Shown here in pieces: positions 48,953 to 60,101 of a DNA stretch of 64,000 bases. The translations under genes and the position numbers were made by a program. Below the pieces are notes generated by a model. The model had not been told where the DNA came from. It saw only the letters and a list, made by a program, of their open reading frames with translations, and did no database searches. The DNA is taken from contig NW_005178444.1 of the NCBI RefSeq assembly GCF_000341285.1, positions 1 through 64,000 of the forward strand. Direction: 5' to 3'. Numbering within the stretch: the first letter of the stretch is position 1; the number at the start of each line of letters is the position of its first letter. Origin of the DNA: Galdieria sulphuraria. Its lineage: Eukaryota > Rhodophyta > Bangiophyceae > Galdieriales > Galdieriaceae.

Positions 48953-49177
48953 TCAAATTAAAGCAATTCTAATGTGTCCAAAAAGCCAAAGGAAAGCATT
49001 TTTCTCTAGAAATGGAATCGCTTCATCTGTCTCATTGTCAATTTCAATCCATTGCATTTTTCTCTCTGAAAGCAATCCCAATTTGTTCTTGATTTTAATT
49101 TTTCCTACTAAACGCTTGTGAGAACTTTTCCTAACAATGGCGTCCCATTTCTCTACAATCTGTGTGTTATTCAGCAT
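48953..49177 (-). CDS. Unrecognised 74-aa ORF, or 3' extension of the AAA ATPase gene
   Basis: Reads [19 protein letters not shown] then a basic LVGKIKIKNKLG and MQWIEIDNETDEAIPFL. Composition is protein-like. Its ATG overlaps the stop codon of the upstream ATPase frame in the sequence ATGCTGA. It may be a separate small gene, or a last exon joined by a splice I could not identify. No family recognised. Confidence 0.4.
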   Translation of the reverse strand: MLNNTQIVEKWDAIVRKSSHKRLVGKIKIKNKLGLLSERKMQWIEIDNETDEAIPFLEKNAFLWLFGHIRIALI

Positions 49178-51939
49178 GATTCTCTCTCTGATTGTATTTC
49201 AATTTGTCCAAAAGAAAGCAAATATCTTCCAATCGTCACTATGGTCTTGTCATGACGCAAGGCATGAAATACAGCTTGCCGACAAACATTGGCAATTTCC
49301 GCTCCTGACCATCCTTGAGTCGACTCGAGTATCTCATTCCAATTGAAAGAATCCAATTCGGTTCCTAATGTACGAAAAATACAGATGCACTTGATATGGT
49401 TTTATAACACAAACTCGATTCAAAGAACCTACCACGAAGATAAATTTGAAATATTTGTTTCCTACTGGAAGCATCGGGGAGATCTACTTGTATAATTTCA
49501 TCGAATCTACCAGGTCTCAATAAAGCTTCATCTAATAAATCGGAACGATTGGTTGCACCAATGACCAAGACCTATTACCCAATTATATGTCTAGCAGTTA
49601 AGGGGAATTTGAACTCTTTTCTTACTTGTTCTGCAGACACAATGCCATCCATTTCGGTAAGAAATGTACTTAATAAACGTTCTTTTACTAAATTGCCTTC
49701 CGTCTCCACTTGTCGTTTCCCCAATACACTATCTAATTCATCAATGAATAAAAGACTTGGAGATACAGATCTGGCAATTTCAAATGCCATTCTCAGAATA
49801 CTAATCAACTTCCTTTGAGTACCACTTGAAAATAGCAACAATTAACACGAACCTTTCTGACTCTCCTAGGAAGCATGAATATAACTCTGCACCGGATAGA
49901 TATAAAATAGGCAAACCAGATTCATTTGCAGTTGCCTTCACCTAATTCATTTTCAATGGAATATAAATTAAGAAACCAATAGAAATAACGATATTCTTCA
50001 GTAGATATCTTACCAAAGTAGTTTTACTACAGCCTGGTGGTCCTTGTAACAATATTCCACGAGGGGCTTTCTATATATCAGAAAATTCATGATTCAAGTT
50101 GATTTTCATTCGATACGATATACTCACCAAATGAAAATGTTTCCACAATGAAGAATACTTCCTTGGCCATTCCACTGCCATTTTGAGTCTTTGCTTCACG
50201 TTCTCATAACCACCAATATCATTCCAACCAACAAGTGGGATCTCTATCATATCCAAATTATCAGAAACTAACTTTGCTATCCAAGACAATTTAACAAACC
50301 TAAAGTGTATGGACCTCGAAGTAATGAAGGTGTGTGACTTTTGATCTTCTCCAATAACACCTCTGAAAGATTGTCTTTGACTGAAATGGTCCATGCACGC
50401 AAACTTTCAAGAAAGACTTGAGAAAAATCAATACCAACAAAGCCATTGGATAGATGAACCATTTCAGATATGAGTTGTGCATCTACATGACAATGATAGA
50501 ACTGCAAGAATTTTGATAGCATGTCTTTACGCTCTTCTTCAGAAGGCGGTAAAAGAACCAATTCCTTATCAAATCGACCTATTGGAAATTCAACTATGTG
50601 AACTTCACATTCCCTTTCCTAGATGTACTAACCAGGAATTCTCAAAGTTGGGTCAACAGCGTAGGGATGCTTCGTAGCTGCAATACAAAGGATTCGATTC
50701 TTAGTCGTATCTTGAAAAAAAATTCTAAAGAATGAACGCTGAATCGATATTATACTTTACCTTGTCGGAGTTCATCCAAAAGACAAGCCAATTGTGATGT
50801 GATACGACGATTCAGGTTTTCTGAATGTTCATGAAACTTTGGACAGAGACTGTCCACTTCATCGATAAATAAAAGTGCTAAAGAACACCTTCTAAAGAAA
50901 ATATTAAAGTTTGGTTTTAAAAGAACAATTACAAACGAGTAAATAACATTCTCTTACTTTGCATCAAAAAATAGCTTTTTTAAAGCTTGTTCGGCTTGAC
51001 CAAAGTATTCAAAAGTACTCAAGTCTTTTCCTTGAAGTTCAAAGAATGGAACTGAACAATATTTGGCTGCCATTCTAACCTTGAGAAATTTATGACTCAT
51101 TTTTCATTATCTAATGTTTCCTTTCTATACATACGGTGCAAGTTTTTCCAACACCAGATGGACCACATAATAATATTCCTTGGACGTCGATAAAACCGTT
51201 CAAGGCATTTTCTTCCGCGGTTGTCTCAAAAAACTCACAAATCTTCCGAAACGTTTTCTCATGGCAAGAATACCATCCTCGATATTGCCAGGTCAAAGGA
51301 TTCAATGAAACTAACCGATGCCTTGACAACTTCGTCGTTTGGTCCAACCAAATAAATCGAGTCACTTTTGAAAATTCTCCTACTTGTGTTTTCGAGGTTT
51401 CAGAAGGAAAAATATCGATTTGAATGGTTTCTGAACGAAATTGAATGTAGTTTACAGACTAGAAAATGAAGCCAGTAAAAAATGATTCAAAGGCTTTAAG
51501 AGAACCAAAAAAGAAGAAATACACTTACGTTGAAAACAACAGATATTCTTTGTCCTATCAAATAATCCACAAAGGACTTGGCAAAAGGATTACTACTCGT
51601 AATATGTACAACGGCCAAGCAAACTGCTGCAACTTCAGAAGAATCATATTCTATTGAAGTTATTGAGTCTATCGCTTATCCAATCGATATTACAGCTTAC
51701 GAGTTAACTCCCAATTGGAATTGAGTGGACACGTTGTTTCTTTCTTCACATACACAGTAGGATCCCATTCCACTTCGTCCAAATGAGATAACCACGCTCT
51801 GCCAACAAAAGTCTTTCCTATGCAACACAAGTCCAGCCTAACATAATAAAAAAATTCCTTCTTATTTACCTTCATTGCATCCACGAAAGATTGAAATAGT
51901 CACCACGTCTTCCAAATTGAGAGCCAGTCTCTGAAACAT
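49171..51939 (-). CDS. Type II AAA ATPase of the AFG2/SPATA5 family (AFG2B/SPATA5L1-like)
   Basis: Multi-exon; start at 51939 ([14 protein letters not shown]), first intron 51818-51869 (52 nt). A CDC48-like N-domain is followed by D1 ([13 protein letters not shown]; Walker [24 protein letters not shown]) and D2 ([46 protein letters not shown]; arginine-finger region [13 protein letters not shown]). The CSKT variant of the D2 Walker A loop and [14 protein letters not shown] point to AFG2/SPATA5 rather than CDC48 or NVL. Family members act in late cytoplasmic 60S ribosome maturation, releasing shuttling factors. The extreme C-terminus is uncertain; the present frame ends shortly after CRQAVFHAL. 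Confidence 0.8.
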
Positions 51940-52232
51940 CTTCTTTGGAATAAGAACATGACACTTTTCAATTTTTTTAGTCTCTTAAGAACAATCTGTC
52001 TCCGTCCTTCCTACCGATCCTCGTTGGAGTGTAGAAACGCTTGGCACCGGCAAATATTCATTGCTAAAAAAGGTTTTCATGGGCAATATTTGATTTACAA
52101 CGTTGTGATGGTTTCTATAGAAATGGCAACGTTTATGCTTTGGAAAATATTCACACTCCAATATATCCAAATAACAACTTGGTCTGTCGACCTTTTAAAC
52201 AAGAGCATATCTCTCCAATTGATAATGGAACA

Positions 52233-53322
52233 ATGGAGTTGCCGGTCATTGATTTGAGCAAGTTCCTTCAAGAAAACTTGTCGACTTGTGAACAGGATTG
52301 TCGTACACTTGCAAATGTATTGAGACAATATGGTGCTGCAGCTATTTATGATCCACGCGTGAAACAGGAAGACAGTGAACGATTCTTAGATATGATGGAA
52401 AAGTATTTTGAACAACCAACAGAGATCAAGTTGGAGGATGCTAGACCACAATTATATTACCAAGTAAGTTTATTTTCACTGTATCTTCCAAAGAGCATTT
52501 GTAGAAATATGTATATATATATGTATACTTCTTTAGGTGGGTGTTACACCTGAATTTACGGAACAGCCAAGAGACAATTCGGAATATGCAAGTCAGCTAT
52601 TACCAGAACATAAACCTACAGCTTTTAAAGGCAAAGACTGTAAATGGCGTTTTCAGTGGAGAATCGGTGAGAGAGCAGAAAGTAGTAAATATCCAGAACT
52701 AGTGGCTGAGCCAGTAGTTCCTCGAGGCTTTCCAGACTGGCCAGCTATCATGAACGAATGGGGTGAGAAGTTGCTCTGTACAGGATTTACTATTGCAGAA
52801 ATGTTAGCAATTGGACTGGAGTTACCTCGTGAATCCTTTCTTCGATTACTAACAAAGGGTTCTCATTTATTGGCACCTACAGGAGTTGATGTAGATAAAT
52901 ATGAAAAGGGTCATGTCGTTGCTGGTTTTCACTATGATTTGAATTTTCTTACTTTACATGGCAAAGCACGTTATCCAGGACTCTTCATTTGGACTCGTGA
53001 AGGTATTCGTATTCCTTGTAAAGTCCCTGATGGTTGTCTATTGATTCAAGTTGGAGCACAATTGGAGTATTTGACTGCAGGTTATTTAGAGAAAGGCTTC
53101 CATGAAGTTGTCATCACAGAAGAAGTGAAACAAAAGGCCAAAGAAAGGAACCAGAAAAGTCATTGGAGAGTTTCATCCACTTTATTTGTTCATGTGGAAG
53201 CTGATGCTATATTAGAACCTTTAGGACATTTTCACAACTTCGTCAAGCACTATCATCCCAAAGAGGCTGGAGCTCAAGTAGCTCAAGAACTAAATGCCAT
53301 TCAGTTGGCCCAAAGTATTTGA
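52233..53322 (+). CDS. 2-oxoglutarate/Fe(II)-dependent oxygenase (isopenicillin-N-synthase-like)
   Basis: Exons 52233-52463 and 52537-53322 around a 73-nt intron with an AT-rich stretch; about 338 aa. The N-terminal part starts MELPVIDLSKFL, the DIOX_N signature. The jelly-roll core has the iron ligands HxD in GFHYDLNFLTLHG, distal His in EKGFHEVVIT, and the 2-oxoglutarate Arg in SHWRVSSTLFVH. The substrate cannot be told. A longer N-terminus is possible: a plus-strand frame from 51958 begins MTLFNFFSLLRTICLRPS, which looks like an organelle-targeting peptide, but I could not join it in phase. The stop codon is separated from the next gene's ATG by only 3 bp. Confidence 0.8.
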
Positions 53323-53325
53323 GAT

Positions 53326-54224
53326 ATGCAAAGTAGTCAGTCAGTTTATCGCTTCTCACAAGTATGTTTTATAAAGTCTAAAAGTATTGTGGACGACTGT
53401 TTGCAGCACCCTTTGCTTTTGGATATGGTTTCAGGGAAACTATCGTCCCAGTTGTTTCAGTAAAGGAATATTTTGTGTTTACTTGCAAAAGTTTGATTCA
53501 CTCTTATAGACAATTTTCAAGTCAAGATGTGCTATTCTTAGATACTTTCTCGAGAGCCTATTGTGAGTTGGCTTTGAGATGTACGAACTTTGAAACTTTT
53601 CATAAACTATTATTGTTGGCCAAAGTAAGTTGTCATAACACTTTTCAAGTAGATTATGAAGGTGTTGTTGAAAGAGTACTGCAGAAGAACGTCAGCAGTT
53701 GGCGTCTTTAGTTCCCAGTGAGGCTTCATCAACCGGTGCAACTAACGCTTATATTCGATTCTTACAAGCCAACTTGCAAAAGTCCTGGTCACCTTTTGCT
53801 TGTATGGCAGCAATGGTTCCCTGTATGAAACTGTTATGCATACATTTGAGGAACAGAAAAGGAAAGATCTTGGACACGAAAACAGAAATCTCAACAAAAC
53901 AACCCTAAGAAACGAGGCACAACAGAAGACTCAGATTAGAAGATAGACAAGAACATCAGGATATCAGTGGTGGATAACATTTTATGCTAGTGAAGACTTT
54001 CAACAGTCTACAAGAATTGCAGAGGTATGAAGTTTTATAATAATAATGATATATGATTTCTATTCTTATCTTTCTTGCTGTTTTAGGAATTGTTGGATTA
54101 TTGTGAAACAGAATATTTAGAGGAAGCACTACAAACTTACATTCAAGCAATGTATTTTGAAAAACAGTTTTTTGATAATAGTTTATTACCTTTACATGAA
54201 AATTTGCATCCAAAGGAAGACTGA
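53326..54224 (+). CDS. TENA/THI-4 (thiaminase II-like) family protein, multi-exon
   Basis: Exons 53326-53361 (MQSSQSVYRFSQ), 53407-53459 (HPLLLDMVSGKLSSQLF), 53510-53624 (SSQDVLFLDTFSRAYCELAL), 53675 onward, and two terminal exons from about 53970 and 54088. Family landmarks are the G-x-L-...-F element, the QD of the active-site helix, ATNAYIRFL, MAAMVPC and the C-terminal helix AMYFEKQFFDNSL with a conserved Glu and FFD. TENA enzymes hydrolyse thiamin breakdown products for salvage. The stretch 53830-53970 does not read through cleanly in one frame and no good splice pair was found there, so the gene may carry a lesion or an unusual intron. Three bp downstream of the 2OG oxygenase. Confidence 0.65.
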
Positions 54225-54230
54225 ATATGA

Positions 54231-56298
54231 TTACTTTTGTTTAGGTGTTCTTTTATGGGAGTCTTTATGTTGTTTTCGTTGAGGAGTCTTTGCAACACCA
54301 ATCACATCACCACCTTTCCATTCAGCTGTTTGATGAGAATATTCACTCGTATTTTCAACAGATTCTTTCTGATTTTCTCCATTCAATATAGTTTCCATAC
54401 TGGACAAGTGAAACCTCAAATCCCGCAATTCTTCTTGCAATTCTTGTACTTGTTGTTGTTCTTGTCTCCATTGTTTCTCCAATTGAGTATATTTAGTCTT
54501 CCATTCCATCTAATAACAAAAGGTAAAACTATGAAATCATGCATCCTAAATACTTTATTCTTACCTGATTTCTTAATAAATTTTCATTGAGTGAATGTAA
54601 GAATGTGTTCTCTTCTTTATACTTTTCTTGATTCTTTTGTAGTTCAGCCATTTGTCTTTGTAAAGCTTTCTTCTCTTTTTCCAATTGTTTGTATTGTTTC
54701 TTCCATTCATCCGTTTCTAGTTTACATTGCTTCATTTCGCATTCCATTTCGGCTATTTTCTGGTTACTAAACAAATTCTTCACATCAATAACATTCCAAT
54801 AAGAATATACTCTTCACCATACCGATCCAAATCTACTTGTTGAAGTTGTTGTTCATAGTATTCTCGTTGACTTTCCAATTGACTGGTTAATAAATAGTCG
54901 TATTGTTGGAGAATCGAGTCCATCCAATCATCATTTTCATTCTTTTTCTTATCATTTGTATCACTTTCTTGAAGACTGGAAGATGAAGCTCCAATATGTG
55001 GTCGTTCTAGACTTTCTTCTTGCAACGAAGGCAACTCCACCAATTTCCCATCTGTTTTGTTTACTATCAATCTTATTATCATTAAGACTCTTATCACTTT
55101 TATAATTATAATGATATCCTATTTACCTATGGACATAATTGTCACCAACATAATCCCACACTCTTCCTGATTCCAATTCCTAAAAGGTGTTGATACGCCA
55201 AGTCAATCCATTGAAAAGAACTTACCATGGCAAAGGTGTGACTGGATTCTTTAAAGTGAACTAAAGCATGAAATTCCACATATCTTCCACAGCCAACATG
55301 TCCACATATCAAACACATCCATAATGACTGTGTCGTTCCACAACGTTGACAAGAATTAGATTCTGGTACTGGTTCCTAATTAAATATAACATAACCAATG
55401 AGTATAATATGCTTCACTGTTATTTCTTAGTACCTGGCAATATCTACAAACAGGACAAGAATTGTCTCCCCATTTGGATAAGCAACTACAGTGCAAAGTA
55501 TGATTACAAAGACTTGTAATTAGACCAGAAACTGAAGAGTCCAATCTTTCCAAACAAACGGGACAAGTTGGAAGTTCCAATGTTGTATCTACATCAGGGA
55601 ATGTTTCCATCTATATGCTGCCATCAATAACTCACTATTATCTTTGATGGTTTGTTCTCCTTACTTTGCTATTTGTTGTGTTACGAAAGACAACGCTCGA
55701 TACAGACAAAATACGACAACACTCAGGTCCAATACTACTAAATAACTTGCCTTCATATCCCCGATAAAAGTTTTCAGCACTTTCTAGTGATTCGAATTGA
55801 ATGAGAACCATATATCGATTACAAGCTCGAGAATCTCTCAATAGACGCATATTACGAATATGATTTCCAAAAGGACCTACAAACATACAAAAGTCCTAAA
55901 CAGATTTTAAAATCATTCTCAACTCTTTTTACGAGACTTACGGCAGCTGTGAAGTAAGCAGGTACAGCCAAAACACACAAGACTTGGGACATTTGATAGA
56001 TTCCTTTTTCTACCGAACGATACAAGTGCAATTCACCAGTTATTGTTTCCAACAAAGGATTACCAGCACTAAACTCTATATTTTCTATGTACAGACTTTC
56101 CGTAACTTCATCCTTGGGAAAAAGGGTCTTACCAGTGTAACTCTGTTCACCAGGAGAACCAAAGCACTCTACACCAGAAACAGGTATACCAACAACTTGT
56201 GTTTGAATTTCACTTGAATTCTTAGTTTTGTTTTCTCTCATTCCTTCTTCTTTGGAAGAGCTTGACTTGGTGGCATTTTCTACTTGAATACAAAACAT
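54231..56298 (-). CDS. BRAP/BRIZ-like RING-H2 plus UBP zinc-finger ubiquitin ligase
   Basis: Multi-exon, start at 56298 ([14 protein letters not shown]). In order: the BRAP2 RRM-like domain ([14 protein letters not shown] spliced to [18 protein letters not shown]), a RING-H2 domain ([30 protein letters not shown]), a UBP-type zinc finger encoded at about 55140-55380 ([31 protein letters not shown]), and a long C-terminal coiled coil (Gln/Glu/Lys-rich, 54231-54900). This is the full architecture of human BRAP (IMP) and plant BRIZ proteins, which bind ubiquitin and act as heteromeric E3 ligases. Its stop lies 6 bp from the convergent TENA stop codon, and its start 27 bp from the divergent rubredoxin gene. 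Confidence 0.85.
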
Positions 56299-56325
56299 TC
56301 TTTCAACTTATCATTTCATTTGTAG

Positions 56326-56979
56326 ATGAAGTTGACTTTGTTTGTCTCTTCGTATTGGTCATCAAACCAGAAACGACTTGTGTTGAACCATAAAAAATAC
56401 AAGTTAAAACACAAGTGCACTTTTTGTATTTCAAGTGGATGGAGAACAGAGACGCAAGCCTCTCTTCCAACAAGTCCTCTTGTATTACAAGTCGTCAAGA
56501 AGGATTCTTCCAAAACAGAAACTTCGGTTGCTTTATCAAGCTCTTCTTCTGATAAAGGTGAAGTGAAGTTGGGTCTCAAGTCTGATAGTTTAGGAACACT
56601 TCCTTTTTGGGTATTTGGAGCAGTTTTTATTGTGGGTATCAGATTGTATACCAATAAACACAAAAAGAAGAAAGAGGAAGCAGCTGAAAGAAAGAATAGT
56701 TTAGGCGAAACTTCTGAAGTGGAGACGGAAAGGATTCCAGAGAAAAAGACTATTTTGGAAGAGGAACAAGAAAACTCAGCTCTACACGTATTCAAATGTG
56801 CTAATTGTGGTTACTCTTTGTTTCCTGCAAAAGGCCGAGAATTTAAGTTTTTCACCGATTCTTTCAAGTGTCCTGCTTGTGGTTCCACTAAAGAAGCTTT
56901 TTATGATACTTCGGATCCAAACGATCCAAGAAATAAAAGGGAAGAAGAAGAAGAAGAAGAAATAAAAGAAAGCTCTTAA
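56326..56979 (+). CDS. Rubredoxin-like membrane-anchored protein, ENH1-like, probably plastid
   Basis: Single exon, 217 aa. A basic N-terminus without acidic residues for about 40 residues fits a transit peptide. One membrane span (LPFWVFGAVFIVGIRLY, about residues 92-108) is followed by a charged linker. Residues 150-197 form the metal site: two CxxC pairs in FKCANCGYSLFPAKG and FKCPACGSTK separated by a KFF element, as in plant ENH1 and other plastid rubredoxins. The C-terminus is a Glu run. It would bind one iron and act in plastid redox or photosystem maintenance; localisation is inferred. Confidence 0.75.
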   Translation: MKLTLFVSSYWSSNQKRLVLNHKKYKLKHKCTFCISSGWRTETQASLPTSPLVLQVVKKDSSKTETSVALSSSSSDKGEVKLGLKSDSLGTLPFWVFGAVFIVGIRLYTNKHKKKKEEAAERKNSLGETSEVETERIPEKKTILEEEQENSALHVFKCANCGYSLFPAKGREFKFFTDSFKCPACGSTKEAFYDTSDPNDPRNKREEEEEEEIKESS

Positions 56980-57135
56980 GGTGGCACTTTCATTTGTTTG
57001 TTGTTTATTGACAATGTTGGATATGATTACTTTCTTGAGTATGAGGAGATTTGATAATCTTGATTCGGTTTTGTATAGTATAAAGAGAAGAATCGGGTAT
57101 CCACAAACGTATATCGAAAAAGGAAGAATAACGTT

Positions 57136-58062
57136 CTAATGGAGATACTTGTATATGTTGTCAAACCTTGGCTTTGTCTCATAATAAAAATTACGATCGC
57201 TTACCAAATGGAGAAGAGTATATATTCGTAACTAGAAACGTCTTGATCATCCATCAGACTTCAAAGTACCTTATGGAAAAGATTACTTACCCAAGTATTA
57301 TACATTTTAGTTATTCGATAACATTCATAAAGGAATAAGTATGGCAAGTTTCCTCGACATTCAAAAGGCTCCAATGGATAACTAAAGTTATCTAACAATA
57401 TTATCCAATTGTGTGAGTTTCGCTGCTGAAAAAAAATATGAAGAGATTTCAATAATGCCATAAGCTCATAAGCATCAACAACTCGATAATAATAAAAGTC
57501 ATTCCAAAAATGTTTTATAGAATCGGCATGAAGGCCATGCTGCTTCATCCAGTCACTCCACTTTATCATACTAAGACTTGCAGTTGTATCGATATAAATA
57601 ACGCACGGAAATAAGTGCGACTCTTCCTTCTGTGAATAGCGAATATATTCCGAGATGACCCACTTCATACTAGGAACATATATTGGAATTATAATGCATC
57701 TGTACTAAGTCAACTTACCAAAAGTACAGTCCTTCACTTTCACTGATGAGTTCGACTAAATAAGAGTCATATACAAGGTCGTCTCGTGTTTCAAAACAAA
57801 GACTATTTACTAGAAAAGAAGAATAGAGTTGGAAAGAATTTCTCTCAATTGGCTTCAACTTACAAGAACAGAAGTTCTTGTTCCCATCTCTCTTTCCAAC
57901 TTGTAAAGCAACACTACTAGAAAGTCGATGTCCTATAGCAATATCAACCTATCTATTGTATTGGCAACCATAGCAACAACATTCTATACCTTTGGCAAAA
58001 TCCAAAATAGTTTTCTTATCATTGGCAAAATCTAGACAACTGACCTCTTCAAGAGCATCCAT
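57136..58062 (-). CDS. RAD51-paralog-like protein, XRCC2-like, degenerate Walker A
   Basis: Multi-exon; start 58062 (MDALEEVSCLDFAND). The main exon pair joins VELISESEGLYF to MKWVISEYIRY and continues with FPCVIYIDTTASLSMIKW, VVDAYELMALLKSLHIFF and NWIILLDNFSYPLEP, which aligns in order with the Walker B-side core of XRCC2 (viyIDT, a strand ending YELL, LLILDS). Two short terminal exons end at 57136. Where RAD51 relatives have GxxGxGKT this protein has ESEGLYFCMK, so ATP binding there looks lost; XRCC2 itself is known to tolerate loss of this motif. Expected role: homologous recombination. Exons between 57800 and 58010 are only partly resolved. Confidence 0.5.
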
Positions 58063-58202
58063 ATCATTCACTCTGACAAGTGAAGATGCTTCAACTGCAT
58101 TACTTTGATTTCAACAATTTCGAGTTGACCAAGTCTCAGAAAGAGAGACATTTTTATAGCTTTGTTTTCAAAACGATAAGCCTCTTTATATGAAATAGTA
58201 TT

Positions 58203-59990
58203 ATGTCTATTTGTGATAATTCCTTAGAGTCTTCACAAATACCCAAATGGCTATTGGAAGAGTGGATCCCAAGTACTTCTCATCTTGGCAATGAAGTGGA
58301 CAGCCATCCCGTCTCTCATTTAGTCCCTTGTGCTATTTGTCTCTCGTTAGTTCCCTGGAATTTTAGCTTCGATCATCCTTTTGTTGCCTCTCATTGTATA
58401 AGATTGTGTCGAAATTGTCTTGAATCAATAGAGAAACGTCGCATGGAGCTGGCTGATAAGGGTCTGTTGTTCTCAACTAGGAATGCTTATGAACTGTCTT
58501 GTGCTTGTTGCAATAATGAATCCCAAAGGTCTCAAGTATTTTTTACTTGTGTTGGTTGCACCCGTTCCTATTGCAAAGTATGTGTGACTCGAATATTGGG
58601 TGAATATGCTGTGGCTACAGGATTGGTTCAATTGCAAGCTTGGTTTTGTCCTCTATGTGTCCGATTCAACGTACAGGCAAAGGAAACTTTAAAAAATAGT
58701 CGAAAGGATCAATTTGTATTGTTATCTTTGGTATCTTTTGCTCAAGCTGGGAATTGGGACACACCTGAAGCTCTTCCACAACTCACGTTTAAGTCACTGG
58801 AAAGGACAGCAGTTGAGTTTGCGTTGAACCATATTGCTGGTCCTGATGAGAGAATACTTGAAAGATACGAGAGCAATTTTCAACAGTATTGTCGTTGGTT
58901 GAATGATAGAGAACAATTACGATGGGAATACCGACAAAGAGAAGAATTCACTCCAAAGAAGAAAAGTATGGAATCAAATGGCGTTCATAAGAAGACCAAT
59001 GAAGGTTTTATTGATAATGCGTTATGTTTTTGGTGCAAAGAACCGGAAGCAACTATCACTTGTAGCTTCCCCAGATGCAGTAAAACCTTTCATCGTGGCT
59101 GTATTATGTCAGAAATAGTGGAAGGCTCCGATTGGATTTGTCCTTGGCATGCCTGTTTAAGTTGTGGAGCAGTGGAAAGCAACGAAAATGTTTTAAGAAA
59201 GTGTAGAACTTGTCCTATTTCCTATTGTGCCTTACATGTTCCTACAGACAAAGTTTATCAAGGGGAAGAAATATATTATTATGGAGAACATTATATTTTA
59301 TGTCAACGATGTACTCCTTTTGTAGAGAGACCTACTCGAAGATGGAAGAGCTCGGAGAACAATCACATGATAAAGGATAAAAAGGATATGGATATCATCA
59401 GAATGGATGGTCATAAACATGCATCTAACCAAGAAATGTCAAAGGAATGGAAACGAATTCGCATCGAAAAGACTGCAGAAGAAACTTCTCATTTCATAGG
59501 AATGACTCGAAGGGAGCATCGGAATAAGACATCCAAAGTAACTAGCCATCCAACTATTCCAAATCATTCAGTAGATGAACAAGCTGCTATGCCATCATCC
59601 AATAAAAGGGCAAGTCGCAAATCTGATGATGTCAACAGTAGAATTGCTCGTTTGGTAGCTGAAAGATCTCATGAAGAGGTTTCTGTGGATATGGATCAAA
59701 TGAAAGAATATATTCGAGAAGATATTCAAGAATTGGGAGTAAGCGGGCCTTGTCGATTGGCGGCACTTTATGTGTTAAAAAAGGCGGGTCGACCATTGTC
59801 TACTTCAGAAATTGCTGAAAGAATGGTATTGGAAGGTTTATGGTTACCAACTGGTGCAACTCCAGTGAATACCATTGCAGGTTTATTGTCATCAGATAGC
59901 AAAAAAGCAAAAGAAAGGAATGGTTCCTATATATATTTCGATAGATTGGGTCCAAGCTTATTTGTTTACAATCGACGTGGACGAGGATAG
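58203..59990 (+). CDS. PHD-finger protein with ADD-like zinc domain and C-terminal HARE-HTH
   Basis: Single exon, 595 aa. A Cys-rich N-terminal region (about residues 40-155; CAICLSL, CRNCL, CACCNNES, CVGCTRSYCKVCV, CPLCVRF) resembles the ADD/PHD zinc domains of DNMT3- and ATRX-type proteins. A second region (about 275-385) reads LCFWCKEPEATITC, CSKTFHRGCIM, WICPWHAC, CGAVE, CRTCPISYCALHV, an extended PHD. After a basic disordered linker the C-terminus (about 515-595) is a winged helix of the HARE-HTH type (LAALYVLKKAGRPLSTSEIA, GLWLPTGATPVNTIAGLL, FVYNRRGRG). A nuclear reader coupling histone-tail recognition to DNA binding is the likely role. Confidence 0.75.
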   Translation: MSICDNSLESSQIPKWLLEEWIPSTSHLGNEVDSHPVSHLVPCAICLSLVPWNFSFDHPFVASHCIRLCRNCLESIEKRRMELADKGLLFSTRNAYELSCACCNNESQRSQVFFTCVGCTRSYCKVCVTRILGEYAVATGLVQLQAWFCPLCVRFNVQAKETLKNSRKDQFVLLSLVSFAQAGNWDTPEALPQLTFKSLERTAVEFALNHIAGPDERILERYESNFQQYCRWLNDREQLRWEYRQREEFTPKKKSMESNGVHKKTNEGFIDNALCFWCKEPEATITCSFPRCSKTFHRGCIMSEIVEGSDWICPWHACLSCGAVESNENVLRKCRTCPISYCALHVPTDKVYQGEEIYYYGEHYILCQRCTPFVERPTRRWKSSENNHMIKDKKDMDIIRMDGHKHASNQEMSKEWKRIRIEKTAEETSHFIGMTRREHRNKTSKVTSHPTIPNHSVDEQAAMPSSNKRASRKSDDVNSRIARLVAERSHEEVSVDMDQMKEYIREDIQELGVSGPCRLAALYVLKKAGRPLSTSEIAERMVLEGLWLPTGATPVNTIAGLLSSDSKKAKERNGSYIYFDRLGPSLFVYNRRGRG

Positions 59991-60101
59991 CAGGACTATT
60001 GTCTCTTCAACTCTTCTACTATTATACTTGTCATGCACTCAACGACCATTTTTATGTATTCACTCATAAAAAGCAATTCTTATTTCTTCTTAGAATCCAG
60101 T

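Noticed and set aside
52140-52232. Longer N-terminus for the 2OG oxygenase starting at 52140
   Set aside because: The first codon there is TTG, not ATG; no in-frame ATG precedes 52233 in that exon.
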